In this document: in pieces, positions 33,575 through 39,558 of the stretch
How the letters are laid out: the number at the start of each line of letters is the position of its first letter
How positions within the stretch are numbered: the first letter of the stretch is position 1
From: CALBPI01 sp039815365
GTDB taxonomy: Bacteria; Pseudomonadota; Gammaproteobacteria; Steroidobacterales; Woeseiaceae
Assembly (NCBI GenBank): GCA_039815365.1
Contig: JBCBZK010000017.1
Location: 1 to 39,558 of the forward strand
DNA: 39,558 nucleotides
Direction of reading: 5' to 3'
Made by a program: the position numbers and the translations under genes
The notes under the pieces: model-generated
Told to the model about the DNA's origin: nothing
Seen by the model: the letters and a program-made list of their open reading frames with translations, nothing else
Database searches by the model: none

Positions 33575-34843
33575 ATGCCAGGAAAACATTGCATGCCCAG
33601 CGCAGAGCCTGAACTCCTTCGCCAATGTCAAAAACGGTTGCTAGCGCGATCGGCGACCGCAAGAATCGCAGCACAGTTTCTGGCGCGCTGCGACGAAATG
33701 GCAGATACGGCGGCGCAGATTATCGTGCTCGAGATTCCGGACTATTCTTTGTTGCTCGATGAAAAAGGGCTACGTGAAACCTGGGAGCACGGCCGCAGAC
33801 ACGCACGTCTGATCGCACAACTGCTCGCGACGAGCACGCCGGCAGACCTTGGATTCGTGCAATCGCTCGGCGCCTTGCGTGCCGAACAACGATTCCCGTT
33901 AAGACATGTTCTTCACACGTATCGGATCGGCCACCGTGTCACGTGGGCATTGTTGCAAGACTGCATCGAGAAGACTGACGCAGGCATCGAAGAGCGTTAC
34001 GCAATTGCAGCCGAACTGTTTGAGTTCACACTGGGGTACACCAATATGATCAGCGTTGCGGCTGCCGCTGCCTACGTTGAACGGCAACGCCAGCTCGGCA
34101 ACGTCACGGGTCAACGTACCCGGCAGTTCTTTGATGCGTTGCTCAGCGGTCAGCCGTTGGATCCCGACGTGCTGACGTTCGCGCGAGCGAGTGGCCTCGA
34201 ATCGAGTCCGCTGCATATTCTGATCGCGCGCAAGCAGGATAATGCACCAACGACAGGCGTCGAGGCACATCTGGCTGAGGCACTCAGCATGTCAGGCAAC
34301 CGACCTTTATGTGTCACGTTGGACGATATGGCCGTAAGCTTGCTGCCGTCGGATGTTTTGGAATCACTGTTCCACAAAAACAGCGAATCCAGGTCGCGCT
34401 TGACCGCGCTGCTGGCCGCCGAGCACATGGTCGCCGGCGTCAGCGGGCCAATCACGCTGGCGGCTCAGGGCCTCGCTGCTTTTCGCGAAGCGGTGTTTGC
34501 GAGCGAACTGGCGACGCAACACAATCGCGTTGTCAACATAGGCTCAATCGCACTGATCGATGTGGCAATGACCAGGCCTGACCTTGATCTACACCGCCTG
34601 TTACCTGATTGGCTCGATCGCTGGCAACAAATGCCGGATGGGTCGCGCGAAGATCTGGAGCTCACGCTGAGCACTTTCGCTAACGCCGATATGCACGTTA
34701 AGGCGACCGCCGACGCCTTGGGGCTGCACCCGAACACCATTGGCTTTCGACTCAAAAAGATTCGCGATTTAACAGCGCTCGAACCACGCCATTACCACGA
34801 TCTCACGCAAATCCGCACAGTGCTGAAAATCGCCAATCAATGA
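33575..34843 (+). CDS. PucR/CdaR-type transcriptional regulator
   Basis: A 422-residue protein whose C-terminal end is the helix-turn-helix of the PucR/CdaR family (about 365-420: LELTLSTFANADMHVKATADALGLHPNTIGFRLKKI, then LTALEPRHYHDLTQIRTVL). The first 150 residues form an alpha-helical domain (RFPLRHVLHTYRIGHRVTWALLQDC), and the central part is a divergent GGDEF-like/effector region without catalytic motifs, as in this family. Such proteins usually activate catabolic or membrane-transport genes in response to an unknown ligand. A second ATG at 33593 is an alternative start. Nearby genes do not indicate a clear target. Confidence 0.85.
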   Translation: MPGKHCMPSAEPELLRQCQKRLLARSATARIAAQFLARCDEMADTAAQIIVLEIPDYSLLLDEKGLRETWEHGRRHARLIAQLLATSTPADLGFVQSLGALRAEQRFPLRHVLHTYRIGHRVTWALLQDCIEKTDAGIEERYAIAAELFEFTLGYTNMISVAAAAAYVERQRQLGNVTGQRTRQFFDALLSGQPLDPDVLTFARASGLESSPLHILIARKQDNAPTTGVEAHLAEALSMSGNRPLCVTLDDMAVSLLPSDVLESLFHKNSESRSRLTALLAAEHMVAGVSGPITLAAQGLAAFREAVFASELATQHNRVVNIGSIALIDVAMTRPDLDLHRLLPDWLDRWQQMPDGSREDLELTLSTFANADMHVKATADALGLHPNTIGFRLKKIRDLTALEPRHYHDLTQIRTVLKIANQ

Positions 34844-34913
34844 TGCCAAATCCGGCCGCTCCTGCACGGCCAACGCGATACACGATGCAAAAACACAGGC
34901 ATACTCTAGCGCC

Positions 34914-35804
34914 ATGAAGCACGCGTCATCGAATGTGGAGACTGGCCGGAAACACTGTCGCCTTGGCAGAACACTGCTGAGCGTTGTCGCAAGCATAGCG
35001 CTGACGCTTATCGCCACACTCAGCAGCGACAGCACTGCAGACGTTGCCCTGCAACACACACCGGTGCCGGGCGGCATCGGTATCATCGAGAGCAATAGCG
35101 AAGAAAAGCCAACAGCCTTCGTCGGCGAACGTCGTGTCGCCGTGATCGGTGCACCGAACCGATGGCAGATAGTGTTCGGGATACCGTTAGACACTCAGGA
35201 TCACATCACAGTGACGATCCAGACAGCGACGCAAACGCGCAGCCGCGTGGTACCCATCGGCTCGCGTAGCTATCGCGAGCAGCACCTTACTATCAAACAA
35301 AAAAGCTATGTCACGCCTAACGAAGATCAACTCACCCGCTATCGCCGGGAACGACAGGAAATGGATACGGCGCGCACGAGTTGGCGCACGACGGAGAAGC
35401 TCTCCGCATTTGATCAACCGCCTGTCGACGGTCGCCAGAGCGACAGCTTCGGCTCACGGCGTTTTTATAATGGTCAGCCACGCAATCCGCACAGCGGTAT
35501 GGACATCGCGGCAGTCACGGGCACGCCGGTGAGATCACCAGCGCCCGGGCGCGTCGTCGCCGTTGGTGACTATTTCTTTAACGGCAAGACCATCATGATC
35601 GACCACGGCGAGGGTTTGGTCACGATGTACTGCCACTTGTCTGACATCAGCACCGCGGTCGGAGATGACATCAACGCGTCGCAGGTGATCGGACAGGTCG
35701 GCGCCACCGGTCGCGTCACCGGTGCGCATTTACATTGGGGCGTGTATCTCAGTGGCGTGGCAGTTGATCCGACGTTGTTCTTGAGGCGAGAGAGATCACA
35801 GTGA
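34914..35804 (+). CDS. M23-family peptidase (LytM-type), exported
   Basis: A 296-residue cell-wall endopeptidase candidate. A signal or anchor segment (LLSVVASIALTLIATLS, about 21-37) is followed by an Ig-like N-terminal domain (about 45-125). The M23 domain (about 170-290) carries the zinc ligands in HSGMDIA (His and Asp), plus MYCHLSD and HLHWGVYLSG. The usual FGSRRFYNGQPRNPHSGMD block is complete, so it should be active rather than a regulator of amidases. It probably cleaves peptidoglycan cross-links in the periplasm. It converges on the amidase gene with a hairpin at the junction. Confidence 0.92.
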   Translation: MKHASSNVETGRKHCRLGRTLLSVVASIALTLIATLSSDSTADVALQHTPVPGGIGIIESNSEEKPTAFVGERRVAVIGAPNRWQIVFGIPLDTQDHITVTIQTATQTRSRVVPIGSRSYREQHLTIKQKSYVTPNEDQLTRYRRERQEMDTARTSWRTTEKLSAFDQPPVDGRQSDSFGSRRFYNGQPRNPHSGMDIAAVTGTPVRSPAPGRVVAVGDYFFNGKTIMIDHGEGLVTMYCHLSDISTAVGDDINASQVIGQVGATGRVTGAHLHWGVYLSGVAVDPTLFLRRERSQ

Positions 35805-35809
35805 TCGCT

Positions 35810-35826
35810 TTTCGGGTTACCCGAAA
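35810..35826. terminator. Hairpin between convergent M23 peptidase and amidase genes
   Basis: TTTCGGG-TTA-CCCGAAA, a perfect 7-bp stem with a 3-base loop, six bases after the peptidase stop and overlapping the amidase stop codon. No long T run follows, so it is a weak or accessory bidirectional terminator at best. Confidence 0.4.
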
Positions 35827-37193
35827 TTGGGTGGCTGCATGTTGATCGACAAAACACGCTCGACTTCTTGAGCTATCAAAAGCAAACGCTGATCACTCAC
35901 GAGCGCACCTGTCAGCATCAATCCAACAGGAAGACCGTTAGCCGATAGTCCGCACGGAACGGACACAGATGGGTGCCCTGTGAAGTCACTGATGATCGTG
36001 TTCTGCCACGCTTTGCTGGCGTGCCCGCTTGCAGGGTCATGAATCGACACCGCGGTACTCAAAGCGGTCGGCGAGCACACGACATCACACTCATCGAAAA
36101 CACGCTCGAATTGTTGAGTGAATGTCAGTCTAAAGTGTTGAGCCTCGGCATACTCGGCTGCCGTTATTGACCGGTTAGCAATGAGCTTTCCGCGCACTTC
36201 GTCGCCGAATAGATCAGGATGGTCGTCCAAATTGCGCTCATGGATCGCAAGTGCTTCGGCGAAAACAACACGACTGGTCCGGGATGCCAGCGCCACATCT
36301 GGAATCTCGATATCAACAATACAGGCGCCCGCGGCTGTTAGCTGCTCCAACGCTGCATCCACAACGCAAACGACAGCATCGTCGCCATCGAAAAAATACT
36401 CGCGCATGACGCCAACACGCAGACCATCGATCGCAATGGGTGGCGCGCTGCCAGTCGCATCGAAAGACACGTTCAGCGAGTAGGGATCGGCCCAATCAAA
36501 ACCTGCTATTGCCTTGAGCATCAGCGCCGCATCTTCAACACTGCGAGTCATTGGCCCTACATGATCCATCGTCCAGCACAATGGCATGACACCGGCCTTG
36601 CTCACTAACCCGAAAGTCGGTTTAAGGCCGACGATGCCACAGCAGTGAGCAGGTTGTCGGATCGAGCATCCGGTATCCGTGCCTATCGCTGCATAGCTCA
36701 AACCGGCAGCGACAGCAGCGGCCGAACCGCCACTAGATCCGCCAGCGAAATGCGCTTGTGACCAGGGATTACGAACATCCCCAAAGAACACGTTTTCGCT
36801 AGTGGTGCCGTAGGCGAGCTCATGCATACCTGTTTTGCCCAGAATTACTGCACCGGCTGCTTTGAGCTTAGAGACAACGGTGGCATCCGAATCAGGAATG
36901 CGTTGGGCAAACAAACCTGATCCGCCCGTCGTACGAACGCCGTTGGTATCAATGAGATCTTTGAGCGCAATTGGTATGCCTTGCAACGCGCCGTTGTCGA
37001 TACCTTTTTGAAATGCATTATCTGCGGCCGCGGCGTCGGCCAAAGCAGCATCTGCTGTGACGGTGATGAAGGCATTCAGCGTTGTGTTGTATCGGTCAAT
37101 TCGATCAAGCATGAGTCGGGTCAAGTCCACCGATGTGAGCTCGCGACGACGCAGTCTTTCCGAAACGTCTTTGATGGTATCGAACGCAATCAT
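35817..37193 (-). CDS. Amidase-signature-family hydrolase
   Basis: A 458-residue amidase (GatA-like fold) that hydrolyses a C-N amide bond; substrate unknown. The catalytic triad is visible: Lys in GIPIALKDLID, the cis-Ser in GGSSGGSAAAVAAGL, and the nucleophile Ser in GTDTGCSIRQPAHCCG. The position before the nucleophile is Cys where almost all members have Gly (TGGSIR). No gatB or gatC is near, so it is not expected to be the tRNA amidotransferase subunit. The ATG at 37193 is chosen; an upstream GTG at 37217 adds eight residues. It follows the histidine phosphatase gene on the same strand after about 65 bases. Confidence 0.9.
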   Translation of the reverse strand: MIAFDTIKDVSERLRRRELTSVDLTRLMLDRIDRYNTTLNAFITVTADAALADAAAADNAFQKGIDNGALQGIPIALKDLIDTNGVRTTGGSGLFAQRIPDSDATVVSKLKAAGAVILGKTGMHELAYGTTSENVFFGDVRNPWSQAHFAGGSSGGSAAAVAAGLSYAAIGTDTGCSIRQPAHCCGIVGLKPTFGLVSKAGVMPLCWTMDHVGPMTRSVEDAALMLKAIAGFDWADPYSLNVSFDATGSAPPIAIDGLRVGVMREYFFDGDDAVVCVVDAALEQLTAAGACIVDIEIPDVALASRTSRVVFAEALAIHERNLDDHPDLFGDEVRGKLIANRSITAAEYAEAQHFRLTFTQQFERVFDECDVVCSPTALSTAVSIHDPASGHASKAWQNTIISDFTGHPSVSVPCGLSANGLPVGLMLTGALVSDQRLLLIAQEVERVLSINMQPPNFG

Positions 37194-37258
37194 GGTTTCA
37201 GGATATCCAAGAACCACAAAGATCGGAACGATGCTCGCTCGGCAATACTGGCATGCAT

Positions 37259-37804
37259 CTAGTTAACCTCTGTGGTGCGCTGAACCCCGAGGGCCTCGAG
37301 CGTTAGCTTGCCGTCTGACATCGCGATACGGGTGACACTGGCATTATCAGGCTGAAAACACAGGATATTGGGGTTGGCGGTCAAGTGCGATACGACAGCA
37401 TTTAACACCATGAAATGCGTGAACACGGCTGTGTTCTGGTCGATACAGGCAAGACTCGCAATAATGTCGCTGCGCCATTGGCGGATAACATCGCTTTGAT
37501 CCGCCCATGTCCCAGACATGATTGAGCGCAACCAGTCAGAGCGCTCTGTCAGGGGAACGGGTGAAGGCAGTTCTGTGAACGCTCGCTGCACGATTACTGA
37601 TGTGCGCAGTTTTGCAGCGAGCGGCTTGGCGGTTTGTTGCGCGCGCAACAACGGACTGGAAACCACTCGGCGCGGTGGACTCGTCTCATGCATCAAAGCA
37701 ACAGCAACGCGTTCGGCCTGCTGTTCGCCTAACGCACCAAGGCCAGGGTCAGGGTCTGCACCCCAATTCGCAGAGGCTGCGCCGTGGCGGACAAGATAGA
37801 TCAT
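37259..37804 (-). CDS. Histidine phosphatase family protein
   Basis: A 181-residue small phosphatase of the phosphoglycerate-mutase-like superfamily. The N-terminal catalytic motif is LVRHGAAS (His7). A second-arginine region is VVSSPLLRAQQTA, the acid/base Glu is likely in AFTELPSP, and the second His is in VFTHFMVLNAVVSHL. The motif set is complete. The substrate is unknown; relatives include SixA and sugar- or nucleotide-phosphatases. It precedes the amidase gene on the same strand, so the two may form a short operon. Confidence 0.9.
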   Translation of the reverse strand: MIYLVRHGAASANWGADPDPGLGALGEQQAERVAVALMHETSPPRRVVSSPLLRAQQTAKPLAAKLRTSVIVQRAFTELPSPVPLTERSDWLRSIMSGTWADQSDVIRQWRSDIIASLACIDQNTAVFTHFMVLNAVVSHLTANPNILCFQPDNASVTRIAMSDGKLTLEALGVQRTTEVN

Positions 37805-38002
37805 AGCGTTAGGTTCTTTTACGAATGACGCCCGCGACCGTGCGGACTAGCGTCGTTAAGCAGGATGGGTAGCGCCAGCAAGACGTAAAGATAACATTGC
37901 GAGGATGCGATCAATCCATCGATTGCAGCTGGATGGCGGGACCGCATGTGATCCGTCAAAGCGATGGACCCACGCCGCGCTCATGCAAGTTCGCTAGAGG
38001 CC

Positions 38003-38731
38003 TCAAGGCTCGCGCCTAAGCCGTCTGATGTTCCTGTAAACCAAGAGATTCGCTTTGACTTGCGTTAGCGGATAGATGTCGCCGACGAAATGACAACCGA
38101 TCGCACCAACGATCCCTAAAGGAGAGTACAGAATGGCGACGACAACGACATAGAACGCTACGTGGAACCACATCATGTGCCAGTGCTGGTAGGCGTGCGC
38201 ACCGAGACACACCGCTAAGCCGATAAAGAAAAACGACAGCGGTGAACCGGAAACCGTACCCAAAAAGTAGACCAGAAATCCTCTGTAGAGCAGCTCTTCA
38301 GTGAACGGGTTAATGCTGAGCGCCGCGACCAACTGCACCTGGCTTGTGCGCTCTCGCGGCACCAGCGCCCGCATGCTGACATAGGCGTTGGCACAAAACG
38401 TGTCGTGGTGGCCTGATCGTGCGAGTAACACATTGAACACCACAAGAAACACGACATAGCATGCAGCTCCGGTGAGCAATGCTAGCGGCCACAGCGATCC
38501 GAGCGGCTTGAAACCAAAGTGCGCGGGATCCGGCTGAACCGCAACCCCAAAAACGACGATGATCGCAAGGATGAAGAGCTGACTGCCCAACAAGGCTCGG
38601 GCGAAAGCGGCGCGTGGCCGTGGCTCACGCTTGTCGCTGCTACTGCCGCGTTTGTGCTTTCGGACGGCAGCGCGAACCGTGTCGTACGCCGACCCAACGG
38701 TCAACATAAAAAAGGTCACGTAAAACAGCAA
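38003..38731 (-). CDS. CPBP-family intramembrane metalloprotease-like protein
   Basis: A 242-residue membrane protein with six or seven hydrophobic segments. The CPBP (CAAX protease and bacteriocin-processing) motifs are present: FTEELLYRGF (EExxxR motif), GAHAYQH (second His), and GCHFVGDIY (third motif with Asp where Asn is common). The start is unclear. The annotated TTG at 38731 has no ribosome site, whereas a perfect AAGGAG upstream is five bases before an in-frame ATC at 38752; no ATG or GTG lies between this and the stop at 38764. The family cleaves membrane-embedded peptide substrates; no target is known here. Preceded by a strong terminator. Confidence 0.85.
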   Translation of the reverse strand: MLFYVTFFMLTVGSAYDTVRAAVRKHKRGSSSDKREPRPRAAFARALLGSQLFILAIIVVFGVAVQPDPAHFGFKPLGSLWPLALLTGAACYVVFLVVFNVLLARSGHHDTFCANAYVSMRALVPRERTSQVQLVAALSINPFTEELLYRGFLVYFLGTVSGSPLSFFFIGLAVCLGAHAYQHWHMMWFHVAFYVVVVAILYSPLGIVGAIGCHFVGDIYPLTQVKANLLVYRNIRRLRREP

Positions 38732-38780
38732 TGCCGTCGTCGCCGGATCGATAGCGGCTCCTTATCAATACTTGAATAAA

Positions 38781-38814
38781 AAAAGGCCGCAACCCTTTCG
38801 GGATACGGCCTTTT
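38781..38814 (-). terminator. Rho-independent terminator after the PEP-CTERM-like gene
   Basis: AAAAGGCCG and CGGCCTTTT form a 9-bp stem with an inner CCC/GGG stem. On the minus strand the last T run is TTTTTTT (including the stem end), a good intrinsic terminator for the PEP-CTERM-like gene. On the plus strand it would also give TTTT, so it may act both ways. Confidence 0.85.
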
Positions 38815-38877
38815 CCAGACGGTCTACAGTCTACGACGCGTGGATCGCGTTCTTATGAGACTGACGTCGGAAATCGC

Positions 38878-39495
38878 TTATGCTGTTTTGCGACGCAATC
38901 CGAAAACAAGCAATGCAGTGCCGAACAGCATGAGAACGCCCGGTGCCGGGACAGCAACAACGTCGATGGCGTCGAGGAAGTTACCCACGGTGCCCGTCTG
39001 CGGTGTCACCGATGTAAAGCGCAATGTGGTTTCAGACGAGTCAGCGGTGAATGTGTAGGAGAACGTGCTCCAGTTGTTCACGGTGTGGTCGTCGATCAGT
39101 TCGTTCAGCAAGCTGCCCAAACCGTCCAGTTGAACCTGGAATGATTCGTGGTTGTTACGGCGCGCGCCGTATGCGAATGACAGTGTGTACGACTCGCCTG
39201 CTGTGGTCGCAAACGACTGGTAGATTGAGAACGCGCCGCCACTGCTTGGGTGTGCGTTCAATTCAGCGTGCTGGGTGCCTTCGTACGCGCCGATTGCGCC
39301 GAAGTCCTGCCAGATTTCGATGTTGCTGCCATCCCAGCCGTCGACGTCAGAAGAGCTGTACCACTCCCAGCCGCCGTTGCCGTTATTGACTTCGTTGTTC
39401 TCGAATCCACCGTTGACGATAAGTCCGGCATTCGCCGCCGTCGATAAAACAAGCGCCAAAACAGTGCTGATGGTTAGTTTGATTCGTGTATTCAT
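38878..39495 (-). CDS. Secreted PEP-CTERM-like surface protein
   Basis: A 205-residue protein with a Sec signal peptide (LTISTVLALVLSTAANA). A beta-rich domain follows (about 24-180), beginning GLIVNGGFENNEV and Asn/Gly/Trp-rich, similar in style to small carbohydrate-binding or DUF642-like folds. The C-terminal sorting tail is VPAPG, a hydrophobic helix (VLMLFGTALLVFGL) and RRK, the layout of PEP-CTERM signals recognised by exosortase; VPAPG replaces the usual VPEPG. No exosortase gene is in view. The product probably belongs to the cell surface or extracellular matrix. The ribosome site is weak. Confidence 0.88.
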   Translation of the reverse strand: MNTRIKLTISTVLALVLSTAANAGLIVNGGFENNEVNNGNGGWEWYSSSDVDGWDGSNIEIWQDFGAIGAYEGTQHAELNAHPSSGGAFSIYQSFATTAGESYTLSFAYGARRNNHESFQVQLDGLGSLLNELIDDHTVNNWSTFSYTFTADSSETTLRFTSVTPQTGTVGNFLDAIDVVAVPAPGVLMLFGTALLVFGLRRKTA

Positions 39496-39558
39496 TATTC
39501 ATCTACTCGTGAAGTTGAAGCGCCGGATTCGAACAAGCGCGGTTATGCTGATTACGAA

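Overview
This window looks like part of a chromosome of a free-living, probably aquatic, flagellated gammaproteobacterium. The evidence is an Escherichia-like order of flagellar rod/hook genes that carries sigma-54 and sigma-28 promoter elements of the polar-flagellum (Vibrio/Pseudomonas) type, together with a TonB-dependent outer-membrane receptor, a PEP-CTERM-like surface protein and many c-di-GMP proteins. Genus cannot be given from sequence alone. No tRNA, rRNA, CRISPR array, phage or insertion sequence was recognised.

Region 1 (1-13.9 kb) is flagellar. Reading leftwards from 11645 is an unbroken operon flgB-C-D-E-F-G-H-I-J-K-L (rod, hook, L/P rings, rod-cap muramidase, hook-filament junction), then a flagellin gene cut by the left edge. 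Reading rightwards from 11996 are flgA, flgM, flgN and a divergent CsrA-like protein. The flgB/flgA intergenic region carries two back-to-back sigma-54 promoters. flgM, flagellin and a chemoreceptor at 25.3 kb carry sigma-28-type promoters, which fits a tiered hierarchy: RpoN for hook-basal body, FliA/FlgM for filament and chemotaxis.

Region 2 (13.9-20.6 kb) is a compact signalling island of two head-to-head operons. The left one encodes a REC-GGDEF-EAL protein with a damaged EAL site plus a small cytosolic histidine kinase. The right one encodes a kinase-like hybrid protein that lacks a visible phosphoacceptor domain (HATPase, dead receiver, live receiver, HPt), followed by a REC-GGDEF-EAL protein with both catalytic sites intact. 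Together they look like a c-di-GMP control module next to the flagellar genes, and this is the most interesting part of the window.

Region 3 (20.6-28.5 kb) holds an aromatic/aspartate-type aminotransferase, an unknown protein, a divergent Lrp/AsnC regulator and LysE/RhtB exporter pair, a YbdG-type MscS channel, and a large NIT-domain chemoreceptor ending in a CheR-tether-like pentapeptide. Region 4 (28.1-33.3 kb) holds an ECF-type sigma factor with a small two-helix membrane protein, a TonB-dependent receptor ended by a strong terminator and preceded by a perfect 16-bp palindrome, and a LysR regulator. Region 5 (33.5-39.6 kb) is a mixed set: PucR/CdaR-type regulator, M23 peptidase, amidase, histidine phosphatase, CPBP-family membrane protein and a PEP-CTERM-like protein. 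The first ~90 bases do not look like the rest of the flagellin gene and may be a junction artefact or a real rearrangement.
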